Position numbers and translations under genes: made by a program
Shown here: positions 22,890 to 33,809 of the stretch, one piece after another
Numbering within the stretch: position 1 is the first letter of the stretch
Layout of the letters: each line of letters opens with the position of its first letter
NCBI GenBank assembly: GCA_951799445.1
Contig: OX637291.1
Span: 9,922,501 to 9,986,500 of the forward strand
Length of the DNA: 64,000 nt
Reading direction: 5' to 3'
Source of the DNA: Pseudisothecium myosuroides
Lineage: Eukaryota > Streptophyta > Bryopsida > Hypnales > Lembophyllaceae
The notes under the pieces: generated by a model
The model's input: the letters and a program-made list of their open reading frames with translations, nothing else
What the model was told of the DNA's origin: nothing
Database searches by the model: none

Positions 22890-25180
22890 TTTCAACCCTT
22901 ATTCTGTAGGTCTATAATTCTAATGCTTGATTTGATTGAAGATTTGAGTGCCTAAGGGACGATTGGTCTAATAAAGATGGATTCACTCCAATGATACTCG
23001 TTTTAAAGGTGAAAAGAAAAAACACTAGATGTAATTGGACACCAATTGATTTTCATCTTTAACATTAGAAGGACAAGGCCCATATCACCAAGGTAGTCAC
23101 CTAAATATTTTCATTATTAAACAAGTAGATGCATTCTCAGTTTTTACAAATAACAATGAAGTCATTCATCGGACCTTTTAAGGACTTTTTAAATCCACAA
23201 TGTCCTTACACTAAGATTAAACTTTTATTATTATGTATTGTGTAAGTAAAATGATTAATATGTTTAAACTTGGGTTTGCAGGGATGTATTCACCTTACAA
23301 GGATGGAAATACATCATTAAATTTCAAATACACATGCATTTAGGATAGGAAAGTTAAAACACAAGGGATGGTTTTCAAGATAATTCTACTTTCAACAAAA
23401 TTAATTATAATACACTTTAACCCTATAAGGACATGGCCTATCACCAAGGCCATTAGCAAAAAATTATCAAATTTTTGGATGAATTATAGCATTATTTGTT
23501 TTCCTTGAAAGTCATTCATCGGACACTTTTTGTCCTCTGCAACATTTCAAGGTTATCCTTTAAAAGGATGGGCTAGTGACCGTGGAAACCATCCCTTTTG
23601 GTATTGTGTGAATCATTGGTTTAAAAAAATTCAAAAGCACTCACTAGAAGTCAAACTGTGGTACAAGACCTTTCCTTTTCACACAAAATTCCCAAATAAA
23701 TAGTTGAACTTCTATCTTACATAATAGGATTCTTTGTCATTCATCAGCCGGAAAACGGTTGTTGCATCCTTTAAGGGTTAATTCAACAATGGAAAGCAGA
23801 AGGAAATACAATTTAAGCGTAATGGACAACAAGTCAAACGTTGAAAGGTGTTGGATATGCACACCTTCCAAGAGAAAGTAAACTCCCTTCTTTCCACGTA
23901 AATTCATACCTTATTTTTAAGGTTGTACATCTTTCATCACATTGACTTTCAGCTCCTTTGGCTTCACTCTCTGTTACATCTACACACAATGATGTCATGT
24001 CTCAAGTAGCTAAAGACTATGTTACATCTGCGCACAATGATGTTATGTCTCAAGTAATTGAAGACTAATATGCTTTGAGTTACAAATTAAAAAAACATCT
24101 TCCTCTTTCTCATCATTGTAGTTGAGAATTTCTTTATTGAATAAAATTAAATCATAAGCACTGCACTTGAACATTACCATAATTGATGAAGTAGGAAAAA
24201 CAAAATTTTAGTCATATATGCCAAGTCTCTTAGTCTCATTTGGTTAGCTCTTCCTTTGAGATCTACAACACAATCTGTACACGTCGTAGATTTAATACCA
24301 CGGGGGTATGTCTCTTGGTCGAGATGCTAAAGAAGTTCATTATTCTATATAGACCGGAAAAAGACATGACCAACTCAAAATAAGAATAAAAGTGCAAGAT
24401 TTTCAATGCAATAGTTGAAAAAAGTCATCAAATTACTTGGTACTCCAAGTGAAAAATGATGGGACATAGATGAACCACAAGAGAACACAAGAGAACACAA
24501 GAGAACCCGAACAATACAAAAGCAATCCTAGCACAAGAGAACCCAAGAGAATATTATAGGGTTTCTTAAACTAACTTTTAAATTCAAAATTTTAACAATT
24601 AAGGCTTTTGAGAAGAGACTTAAGGAATTGGAAGTGTTTATACTCTAGTTCCAGGGCCAAGCCCACCTCCAAGCCGAGTTCTAAGCCAAGGTTGCTGATT
24701 TGGAGGAACAAAATACAACATTTAAACTTCAGATCAACACACATCAACTTTGAATAGTACGAAAGCAATCCTAGCGCAAGAAAAACCAAGAGAATACAAC
24801 CATGCAAAAACAATCCTAGCGCAAACCTTAGAGCTAAGGTTCTTGCTCAATTTCACAGATTCCAAGATCACATCATTAGCATCATAGATTGCAAATACTA
24901 CTGAGCCTACTCAAGAAAATATGTTGAAATGAAAAATACACATTGATTAGTTATATGTGAATGAGGGCAAGCCATTGTTATCACATTTAGCGAATTAAGA
25001 TCATCGGATGTCCTCAATGGGCGGACACATCGGACGGTTTGGATAGTTTGGACAACCAATGTAACTACCTTAAAGTAGTCACATTGGGTAGGTTAGGGTC
25101 CCTAGACGTCCCGAGCGTGTGGACAAATCGGACAATTTAGACAAATGGTCTGTCCAATGTAACAACTATGGGGCAAGCCT
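22890..25180. other. AT-rich intergenic DNA with minor tandem repeats
   Basis: No gene recognised. Around 24477-24515 an 11-bp unit (ACAAGAGAACA) is repeated about four times. The string AAAGCAATCCTAGC recurs at 24518 and 24763. Confidence 0.4.
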
Positions 25181-25204
25181 TTCATGAATACTGTTTTCCA
25201 ACAT

Positions 25205-26210
25205 TAATGATAATACTACCGTAGTAAGAAAGTGAGTCACTATGTCTGAGCATCTCCAATAGTTTATAATTTTCATGTATTTGTTTTCATTTTTTATGCT
25301 TAGAATGCACGATGATACATAGGATAAGATGTGATAGGGTGATTGCAAGAAACACATGTACTATTTGTTGTGTTTTCAAGAAAACTTGTGGTTTTTTCTA
25401 GAGTACTTTAAAATTAGAAAAAAATATATTTTTTAAATATAAAAAATATAGCCAATGTATATACCTTTAAGATGAAGATAACCACCAAAGGAAAAGCATA
25501 AAAAAATTCTTTTAGTGGGAGAACTAGAAAAGTGCTAAATCTGAAGAAAATAGACAATTGATGCTTTAATTAGTTAAAAATAGGGAAAAAAGTTAAATAT
25601 ATAAAATAAAAATTGTCCATTTGTAAAAACTTTATGGAGATGGTCATTAACCAAAAAATCCACCAAAATAATGTTTTACATGTTCTAAAATGCAAGCAGA
25701 AAGAAGCTCACTTTGTGGACTTCCACACAATACAAAAATAACTATTTTTAGAATTCCTTCCCTGCAAAGCTATGAATCTACTAGAAGACCATTTCCTCCA
25801 AATTTCAGCTCCAAATTCGGTTTTTTGGGTACTAAATAGTACTAAAACCCCCCAAACTGGCAAGTGTGACATAAAATTGGGGGCTATTTTAAATAGTAAA
25901 ATATTTTTTTAAATTACCAAAACATTAGACAAAGTGTATAATGGTTATGAGTACTTGCATTACAAATCTTGAGTCATTTGGATCCAAAATGAAGAAGTTG
26001 TGCTCAAAAAACAAATCAGCCGGCTACGTGTGATAAAAATAGTACTACGTGTTTCTTGCAATCACCCGATAATACGATCGTTGTAAGAAAGTGAGTCACC
26101 GTGTCTGAGCATCTCAAATAGCTTACAATTTTCGTATATTTGTTTTCATTTTTTCCATTTTTTATGGTTGGAATGCACCATGATATTTAGGATAAGATGT
26201 AATGCTCTGT
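25205..26210. repeat. Direct repeats of about 130 bp, 859 bp apart
   Basis: The left repeat (about 25209-25330) and right repeat (about 26068-26200) share GATAATAC, GTAAGAAAGTGAGTCAC, TGTCTGAGCATCTC, ATTTGTTTTCATTTTTT and TAGGATAAGATGTA. They enclose the inverted-repeat element at 25337-26067. The layout resembles a very small retroelement with terminal repeats or a tandem duplication holding an insertion. Confidence 0.55.
25337..26067. mobile_element. 731-bp terminal-inverted-repeat element
   Basis: The left end GGGTGATTGCAAGAAACAC is matched inversely by GTGTTTCTTGCAATCACCC at the right end; similarity continues for about 10 more bases. GATA adjoins both sides (before 25337 and after 26067), a possible 4-bp target duplication. 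The interior is AT-rich and has no transposase. Confidence 0.65.
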
Positions 26211-26998
26211 CTGACACAACTTTAAATCAACCATTAGCCTTAAAAATCATCCATAGCATTCACACGCAAACATTAAAGAAAAAGGCTGATTATTGAGCGT
26301 GTGAAGGCTATGGAGCCCATGGTTCCATTCTCTAAGTTGCTGAAGGTACCCATTCCTCTTCTCGGTGTAGGCAATATACGGAAAATAGATTGCTCAGCCT
26401 ACAATGTCCAATAACAACGCTGAAGTATTGAATCTATTGGCACCACAGCCAGTGGCATGTGACTTTGAATCTAACAAGCCCGGTCTCATCATTTTTGGAT
26501 TTCAATATGAAACAAAAACACTGGAAGCACAGTTGCTTTTTTGTCCAAACTAGCACCATTAGTTGGAAATCTTATGTGTTTTTATGTAAGTATGATAGTA
26601 CCTTGGTAGTACTGGTGAACTAGATAGCCATGATCCGGCTATTTGGGACGGAGGACTTGTAGTATCCGCCTACTTGAAAGAAAATTGGCAACAATAAAGC
26701 ACTTGATTCGATTTCATTCGTTTAGGGACAATGCTAGAAGGAGTCTAAATCATTGTAGAAAAATGATTTTCATTTATGGACTTTACCTGATTGACACGGG
26801 AAATTTGACTTCATGTCTGAATAGAATTAAGCCTAAGCCTTTATAAAGTACTATGTGCCCTATGGAGTAGAAAATCAGGTTGGTGAGCTGTGTAATAGGT
26901 AACTATCTTGCACGGATTGGAGAGCACTTTATTATGTCAAATGAGTAAACGGCGACCAAGTTGTATAGCTCTATGAAGTAACTTTTGACTCTACCATT

Positions 26999-27142
26999 TT
27001 GTTGGCTCTAGTCTTCACTGGGTTTCAAGGAATGGAATATATAGAAGTATCTTTTACAACTTCTAATGGTATTTATGGTTCTACCTTTTTCTCAGCCACA
27101 TGGTTTCATGGTTTTCATGTTATTACAGGTACCATTTTCCTC
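26999..27142 (+). pseudogene. cox3: Mitochondrial cox3 fragment (NUMT)
   Basis: The plus frame from 26999 reads [19 protein letters not shown] and then [20 protein letters not shown], a clear match to the middle-to-late part of cytochrome c oxidase subunit III. A weaker, frame-broken extension leftward to about 26930 contains a degraded version of the preceding helix. The fragment ends abruptly at TTCCTC, where chloroplast ndhK begins on the other strand. Neither the gene start nor its end is present, so it cannot encode a working subunit. Confidence 0.8.
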
Positions 27143-27507
27143 GCTCCCATAGCAATCACATACTTTTAGGCTCATGCATTTGTTCATATAATCATACTAA
27201 AGACGGTGCCATTTTCATTATTATAGTACTAACTGTTACTATAAGATGTTGGATTAGACCTTGGAACTAAACCATAACAATCGAAATCGAAGTGTGAGCC
27301 AATTAATCAAGCAAATTCACTAAAACAACAACTAGTACCATAAAGAAGTGGCCATAAACTAGAAAGCCTAGTCCAATTTGAAAAATCATTAAAAGTTGTT
27401 AAAATAATTGAATTTGAGTTTTTATTATTAGAGAGTGAATTTATAAGTGGCTTCATAGAATTATTAATTTGAATTTTATAATTGTACTCGTTAGAATTTA
27501 AGACCAT
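27143..27507 (-). pseudogene. ndhK: Chloroplast ndhK 5' fragment (NUPT)
   Basis: Minus-strand ATG at 27507 starts MVLNSNEYN, and later [20 protein letters not shown], as in plastid NDH subunit K. A TGA (27304-27306) replaces a serine codon in EFASLIG; the match continues beyond it as LIGSHFDFDCYGLVPRS. A second stop and a frameshift precede IAMGA at the 3' break. The ATG overlaps the end of ndhC exactly as in plastid genomes. Non-functional. Confidence 0.85.
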
Positions 27508-27701
27508 TCTAATGCTCCTTTGAGCCATGCATAAACTAAATCGATAATCAAGATAAATACAAAAATTAAAGCTTCAATGAAAGCAGATAAGCCTAATTCA
27601 TTAAAACTCATGGTCCAAGGATAAAGAAAAACTATTTCTATATCGAAAATAATAAAAACTAGAACGAATATATAATAGCGAATTTGAAACTGAATCCAAG
27701 C
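27498..27701 (-). pseudogene. ndhC: Chloroplast ndhC 3' fragment (NUPT)
   Basis: From 27701 the minus frame reads [20 protein letters not shown], then [10 protein letters not shown] and [11 protein letters not shown] before TAA at 27498-27500. This matches the C-terminal 67 residues of plastid NDH subunit C. The first half of the gene is missing, and the break falls at 27701/27702 next to mitochondrial sequence. The reading frame kept here is intact, suggesting a fairly young transfer or chance. Confidence 0.85.
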
Positions 27702-27719
27702 TTTTTAAGGTTCTTTCGA

Positions 27720-27920
27720 TTTTTACAGCAGCTTTTTCAACACCTCTAGATATCTGGTGTCAAATGTTTCTACTTTGATTCTGTTAAACATTTTGTTATT
27801 CCGGCATATTCATGTGGGAATTGAAGAAATTTTGACATATTATGTTCACCATGAAATAACACGAAATTAGATCTTGATTCTTTTCAAAGTATTTTGTTTA
27901 ATAATTATCAAATATATATA
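27720..27920 (+). pseudogene. sdh4: Mitochondrial sdh4 fragment (NUMT)
   Basis: From 27775 the plus frame reads [20 protein letters not shown], then [10 protein letters not shown], a stop (TAG), and ILILFKVFCLIIIKY. This matches the membrane segments of succinate dehydrogenase subunit 4 of plant mitochondria, including the HxGIEEI...YVHHE core. A frame change precedes 27775: [13 protein letters not shown] resembles the upstream part in another frame. An (AT)n run interrupts the 3' side at 27911. Confidence 0.7.
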
Positions 27921-28245
27921 TATATATATATATTTTTTAATTTTAAAAAGAAACTTTATAATCATTTAAAGATTCAAATAGTGCTATAGGGCAAAGATAT
28001 GCGCGGAGAGTGCAACAAAAAATAAAAAATAAAAATTTGGTACTAGTAGAAGCCGTGTCACTGATAAAGTCGGTAAGTAATTAAATGGTTACTAATGATG
28101 GTCTTTTTCATTGTCTTTCTATGTGCCTGTTTCGATTTATATTGCCTTTGCCATAAAAAAAAGGGCAAAACAGTACTTATTGGCTAAGGAATCGGCATAT
28201 GATTGGCTTGAAACCGAGTTGGCTTTTGAAAAGGAGACTCTTATT

Positions 28246-28524
28246 ATGGATCTAATAAAATATTTAACATTTTCTATGATTCTTTTTCTTTCAAATATTT
28301 CGAGGATTTTCTTGAATAGAAAAAATATCCTTATTATGTTAATGTCAATTGAGTTAATGCGGTCGATTTAAACTTTATGGTATTTTTGGTTTATTTAGAT
28401 AGATGATATGATGGATCAATTATTTGCTTTATTTGTTTTAATAGTGGCAGTTGTGGAATCCGCTATTAGGATTGCCATTCTAGTTATAACTTTTCAAATT
28501 CTTGGGACTATTGCAGTGGAATTT
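28246..28524 (+). pseudogene. nad4L: Mitochondrial nad4L pseudogene (NUMT)
   Basis: ATG 28246 starts [15 protein letters not shown] and continues [17 protein letters not shown], the N-terminal half of complex I subunit 4L. A deletion shifts the frame after [17 protein letters not shown] follows in a second frame, and after a 4-nt insertion [11 protein letters not shown] and [11 protein letters not shown] in a third. Only the last few residues are absent. The frame also runs 45 codons upstream of ATG, but that part is unassigned. sdh4 then nad4L on one strand suggests a single mitochondrial segment of about 0.8 kb. Confidence 0.85.
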
Positions 28525-28599
28525 TGGGTGACCATTCGCGTCGCCTATAGTCATTGTTTAGCCATATGGAAATTAGTCAAGATTCCTTTTCATGCAAAA

Positions 28600-29130
28600 T
28601 TCAAAGACTTCTCAACAAGGGTTCTTTTGAATATTATGAGAAGGCCAGAGGCCAATTACCTGGGAAGGTAAGAGAAATTGATGAGGACAACAGCAACAAA
28701 ATGATGTTTCAGACAACCTAACACCAAAATCTATTGCTTGGTCTTCCAAAATATCTAGGCGAAGATGCTGAAGAATTCCTCCCGCAAATTCATAGAGCAC
28801 TTTCAGCTTGAGCCTGATCAAGCAAAGCAATGGCACACGATGAGCAGGAGATTCCACAGTTTGTACTTTTCAAGCGTGGATTGCCGAATTTGTCACTTTA
28901 GGTGCAAAATTTTGAAGCGTAGATTTAAGTCAGAAGAATACGAAATTTCATGTGCAACAACGTTCAACTCTTTCTCAGGGTGAAAATGCAGAAGCACGTA
29001 CCGTGTCATCTGATTTGTCCATCACCAATTGCCCGAGCCTACCCAAAACTATGTGCCCTTGGTGAACCAGGGCTCATTGCAAAGGCAAAAGGATCTGCTG
29101 TGAACCCGTCCACGCTGACTCCTTGAACTT
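28600..29130. other. Unassigned sequence with degraded coding traces
   Basis: Plus-strand frames contain strings such as PKYLGEDAEEFLPQIHRAL and FQLEPDQAKQW, broken by stops, with a vague resemblance to retroelement gag. The resemblance is too weak to name. Confidence 0.25.
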
Positions 29131-29219
29131 CGTGAGCCTTTTACGTTGATGCGTTTCTACTTCCTAAATAAGACAGAAATAGGAAACAGAAACAGAAACG
29201 ACGGAAAAGTGCTGAAGAG

Positions 29220-29772
29220 AACTGAAGCGACCATATTCTTCCATCGAAAAGCGCGCATAGGGTCAACAGAAAAGTGAGCATAGGGTCGACTATTAGGTAA
29301 ACTGTAAGCAGACCCAGCCATGGCGCTAGACATTTCCAGACCTTGCCAGCCAAGCATCACAAGATTTTTTGCTGTACTTTCAGGTTTTTGGAAGGTCACT
29401 CGATCCTAGGAACACCACGTCCTTCATCTAAAAAATGTCGAATCAAACCACCAGTCAGAAATTTGTCATTACGTGATCATCAACATTTTAAGTAATGTGC
29501 ATTCCGCATATCGGTTTTAATCGACCAGGCAGGCATCTCAAACTACATTACTAGGTGCCCTGAAGTGGAACAAGCATGTATGTGCTCGCCATAAGTAGCA
29601 CAAGGGGTATGTACCTTGATCGTGACGTCTTCAACGCCATCAGCTACTACAACACGAATCTTGAAAATCTTGAGGTCTCTCAAGATCGGCATCTTGAAAA
29701 CGTCCTTGAACTCCACGTACAGCATTTTTTACCAATTCAAACAGCACTTGGTGCAGGCGCGCAGGCGCGTAA
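29220..29772 (-). pseudogene. PDK: Pyruvate dehydrogenase kinase pseudogene (C-terminal ATPase part)
   Basis: Two exon-like blocks keep the GHKL kinase-fold motifs of mitochondrial pyruvate dehydrogenase kinase, the enzyme that phosphorylates and switches off PDH E1-alpha. Block 1 (29772-29615, after a TTTGGCAG acceptor) reads LHQVLFELVKNAVRGVQGRF (N-box). After a frameshift it continues RVVVADGVEDVTIK up to a donor (AAG|gtac). Block 2 (from about 29430) reads DEGRGVPR (G1 box, normally DEGGGIPR), then a stop and frame change, then STAKNLVM. MAGSAYSLP follows in place of the MAGYGYGLP G2 box, then a decayed SRLYARYF region. The N-terminal half was not found. Frameshifts, stops and lost glycines rule out an active kinase. 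The retained intron position suggests a duplicated gene copy, not a retrocopy. Confidence 0.75.
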
Positions 29773-29930
29773 CTGCCAAATAAGAATCAATGCCAAACCT
29801 TCAGATCGGTTAGTGGAAAGTGACGATACATGAGAGCAGGAACTAGCATCAATCGTCCAAATGAAACAAGAAGCATGCTATTCAATGTGAAAATATCTTA
29901 GCTAGCTTTGTCAACTGCAGATACTACTCA

Positions 29931-30610
29931 ATCAAGATTCTCACTTGCGCTGCGGGAGAATCAAGATAACAAGACAGATGAAGAGAAAGAAGAGAATTAA
30001 GTTATGTCTAAGGCAAAGCCTGTCTCTAATTCGTCCTTTTCAAGAACACCAGATGATGTTCGCTTCTAAGCACAAAGAGACTTGTAAATAGATGTAAAAT
30101 AGATGTAATACAGATTGCAAAATTGAAGCATACACAGAATTTTGCTTCAAGACAAGCGCAGAACCAGAGAAACAAAGCATATACTTTTCACAACCTCTGA
30201 AATGCATGCCCGATTTGATCAAAAGTTCAAATCAGAGCATGGAAAGACGATTCTCTGCATCACATCAAGATTGTCACTAGCGCTGCAGGAGAATCAAGAT
30301 AACAACACAGATGAATAGAAAGAAGAGAATTAAATTATGTCTACTTCAAAGCCTGTCTCTAATTCGTCCTCTTCACGAACACCAGATGATATTCGCTGCT
30401 AAGCACAAAGAGAATTGTAAAAACAGATGTAATACAGATCGATTGCAAAATTGAAGCATACACAGAACTTTGCTTCAAGAGAACCAGAGAAACAAAGCAT
30501 ACATATAATTTTCACAATTCCTGAAATGCCCGATCAAAGTGCCCAATCACAATCAAAAGTTCAAATCAGAGCATTCTCACGTACGAAAGACGATTTGCTG
30601 CATCACATAA
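29931..30610. repeat. Tandem duplication, 333-bp period, two units
   Basis: Unit 1 starts ATCAAGATTCTCACTTGCGC at 29931 and unit 2 starts ATCAAGATTGTCACTAGCGC at 30264. Both contain AGAGAATTAA, AAGCCTGTCTCTAATTCGTC, GAACACCAGATGAT, AAGCATACACAGAA and AAAGACGATT in order. The units differ by point changes and small indels. It lies upstream (5' on the minus strand) of the kinase pseudogene, possibly in its former intron. Confidence 0.75.
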
Positions 30611-30659
30611 GCTGAAATACGAACGCAAACAATCACAAAAAATCAGATGAATCATCTAA

Positions 30660-30980
30660 AACCTCAATTTCGGTAGCACACGAGCGACGATCGATCGCGC
30701 ACTCCGTCCTCAGCTGTACGCTTCATGCTTCCGCTCTGGATCGGCAAACCCTAACTTAATTGGAAGAGGAGAGACTTCCCATGGAGCTACACTATTTTGG
30801 ATTTCGCAAACACCGGCCATTATTGCCGACAAGCGGGTTGAAACGCCAAGAGAGAAGACGGATCGGCAGCTGCTCCACGCGAATGCTCCCAAGCGGATGT
30901 GGACAAAGGCCGAGCGGAAGAGACGACTTGACCGACCAGTTCCCCTTCCAGTCTGTTCGCTTGTTTTTTGGAAAATAATT
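30660..30980 (-). promoter_or_regulatory. Possible relic promoter/5' region, minus strand, with telo-box-like motif
   Basis: A GC-richer patch carries AAACCCTAA on the plus strand at 30746-30754, i.e. TTAGGGTTT on the minus strand. Such telo-box motifs are common in plant 5' UTRs and promoters. A short minus ORF follows but shows no kinase N-terminus. It may be the former start region of the kinase pseudogene; this is inference from position. Confidence 0.25.
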
Positions 30981-31195
30981 TCCCAATAATTTCAACTTGT
31001 AATTCTATAAATTTTTATTTTTATTTTTGGGCTGGTTTGCTGGTACCGTAGTCGAGTCGGTCCAACTTCATAGAAACTATTTGTGTTATTCCGAAAGGTA
31101 ATTCAATTTGTGTGTCACAATTTAACCCTTGAAGGACCCGAAGTGGTTGATGGATGACTTCATTGTTCGTTGTAGAAACAAAGAATGCACCTTAG

Positions 31196-31700
31196 AGGTT
31201 CATAGTAAGGTAGGACCACCCATTCCCAACCAAGGAGCCATATCCAACCTTGTAGGTTGCAACTATTTTCAACAAAGGTTGAAACAAATTTCCAACCAAA
31301 GCTTAGAATGTTTTTTTTTCTCATTTTCAAGGCTGGGACTATTAAGGTAGAAGCATCGGTAGTCAACCATGTCCAGCACCCAACCTGTAGAGGTGTTGTA
31401 TTTCCAACCAAGGCTGGAAAAGATGTCCAACCAAAGCTTAGAATATGTTTTGTTGGTCTTTTTCAAGGTTGGGACTAACAAGGATATGACACATGTCCGA
31501 AAAGTAGTGAGCAAGAAAGTATGAAGTAGTGAGTGGGAAAATTGTTCTTGAATGATCGGAATTGGAAGACTTTAGACAATGGCTACTAGTGAAATGCACT
31601 TTTTGGTTCCCAAAATTCACTATATATTCAATTTTGGGAATAAAATTATGAAAATTCTGTAATCCTCATATTTTCTATCTTCCTACATGGGAACAACTTC
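31196..31700 (+). repeat. Dispersed repeat family S, copy 3, with internal duplication
   Basis: TAGTAAGGTAGGACCACCC starts the similarity. TCCAACCAAAGCTTAGAAT occurs twice (about 31290 and 31422), each followed by a TTTTCAAGG-TGGGACTA block, so about 130 bp is duplicated inside this copy. The 3' side holds AGTAGTGAGCAAGAAAGTAT and GATCGGAATTGGAAGA as in copy 2. A further partial copy lies at 31785-31860. Confidence 0.55.
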
Positions 31701-31867
31701 CACCACCTCTTATTGTGCACAATCTGCTCCAAAATTGCTTAAAAGATCAACTACTGGTGCTTTTACCTTAAAGTTATCATACATGTCCCAAAGTAGTGAG
31801 CAAGAAAATAGGAAGTAGCGAGTGGGAAAGTAGTTACTCTATGATCAAGATTGGAAGAGTTTAAATC

Positions 31868-32136
31868 ATTAGATGGGATTTGGGGGTCTTGGAGGGCTAC
31901 GAGTTCCCCTGCGTTCCCAGACTACAGGAATGCACTGCTGTAGCTATATGATGTGGCACAACGACTGCCACATCAATTTTTGAGAAAAAAATTTTAAAAA
32001 AAAAATTTGCTCAAAATGATATTTGAAAAAAAAAATTAATAAATATTTTCTAACAGCGTACCGCTATTCACAAAATCGGGCTAGATCGGGGATTGCCCCC
32101 GAAACGGCCCTCCAGAGACCCCCCCAAACATCTAAT
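31868..32136 (-). mobile_element. MITE family M, copy 2
   Basis: Inverted relative to copy 1. The left end is ATTAGATGGGATTTGGGGGT; the right end is GACCCCCCCAAACATCTAAT. The interior has TGCCACATCA and AAATTTGCTCAAAATGATAT matching the inverse of copy 1. Terminal pairing extends outwards (AATCATTAGATG with CATCTAATGATT), so the true termini may be a few bases longer. Confidence 0.7.
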
Positions 32137-32139
32137 GAT

Positions 32140-33800
32140 TGGCTACTAGTCCAAACAACTTTTTGGCTTTCAAAAATCATAATAATTTGAATTTTGGGAA
32201 TTAAATTTTTAAAAATTTGCCGTCTCAATATTTCCTATCTTCCTACATGACAAAAAATTTATTTGCCTCCTTAATTGCTCATAATCTGTATCAAAATTGC
32301 TTAAGTGATCGACAATGGTTGGTCCTACTTTAAGAGCTGAAATTGAATTTGAGGAAGTGAAACTTTTTGAAATATTTTTCAACAAATTTATATTAAAAAA
32401 CAAATGGAATTGGCATCTAGCTCAAGTCCTTTCATATTTTTGGGAGCTTTATGGAATTAGTTTTGAATTTTTAAAGCTAAAATGGTATAGTATAGTAAAA
32501 TTGCCCACCTTGTCAAATGTATACTATTTGTACATTGCAAGTACAACAACAAAAACTAAACTTATACAAGTAGTGTACATTTGAGGAGGTGGGCAATTTT
32601 AGAGCCTGAGAGCTTTAAAATCTTCCAACCATATTGGTTCAATATTCTGAGCAATTTTGGTGACTACCTTGGTCTAGGGGGAACGCTTCCTCTAAAGTTT
32701 ACTTGTAAGGACACTACGGACAATTTAAATCCCATTGATGATTAAATAGTCTTTTTTTTATATTGAAGAAAGAATGATTTTCATCCCATATTTTATGTGC
32801 AACTCTTTTAATGCTATAATCATATCATTGAATTAAGTTAAGTCATATTATTTTGTTTTTTTGATTTTATACAATGTAGTTTGTAAAATATAGTGTATTT
32901 CATATTTTGAGCCTTCTTTTCCCTTAAAACTTGATTTTGACATTCAAAATTTTTTCTTTAACTTTTGAAGCTTCTAAAGTGTAGTTTCTACAAATCCCTG
33001 AAAATAGCATATTATTGAAGTTTTAAATTGATGATCTACAACCACATTCTAAATATAAAGTGGCATAGAAGCGTTATTCATACTATAAGTTCCTATAATA
33101 TAATATACTTCTATCCAAAAAAATTCAAAACTTTTGAGTATGTTTTGTATTTGATATGAATTTTCTTTATCTTTTTTCAAAAATTCATGATAATTTGAAA
33201 ATTTTCCCAAAAATCTGAAAATTTTATGACATATACCAAACATGTGATTTCATCTTTGAAAAATAAAAATAAAAATAAAATACGTTTTTCATAAATATAA
33301 ACAAAATGGAGGATACAAAGTAGAGGGTTTTAAGGTTTGACTACACAGTCATGGGCTTTGTCCTTATAAGGTTAACTTGCACTAATTTGATAATTGTGGA
33401 AATTTGTGAGATTCATGAATGTGGATGTTTGGTATTTTATATAAAGAAATATATAATGTGATCTACACTATTTTCATACTTTTGTACTTTACTAGCATCT
33501 TTGGGAGAAAGAAAAGATTTTCTTAAGAATGTTGCCTTCAATCATATTTTGATTAGATGGAACTTCAAAAAAAATGTGTAAGACTTGAATAAATAAATAT
33601 TTGGTATGTGAAGTGCCAAATCTACTAATAACTATGGTATTGGATAAGGTAGGCATTTGGAGGTAGCATTTGCTAAATCCTATTTTTAATTCTAAAATTT
33701 GGCAAGTTTGTTAGTAGTATGCAAGTATGCAACTATAAAAAAAATACATGAAGTGCAACAACCTCTTTCCAAGAAGAATCATAGTCTATTGCCCTTGTCA
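32140..33800. other. AT-rich intergenic DNA, nothing recognised
   Basis: No gene, RNA or bounded repeat recognised. Short ORFs reflect the low GC content. Confidence 0.4.
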
Positions 33801-33809
33801 AACAAAGTC

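Noticed and set aside
26641..26846. 67-codon ORF left of cox3
   Set aside because: Considered as part of the organellar insertion, but its Arg-rich translation could not be matched to any organellar protein with confidence.
28111..28245. 45-codon frame fused ahead of nad4L
   Set aside because: It is open and in frame with nad4L ATG, but it matches no mitochondrial protein that I know; taken as spacer sequence that happens to lack stops.
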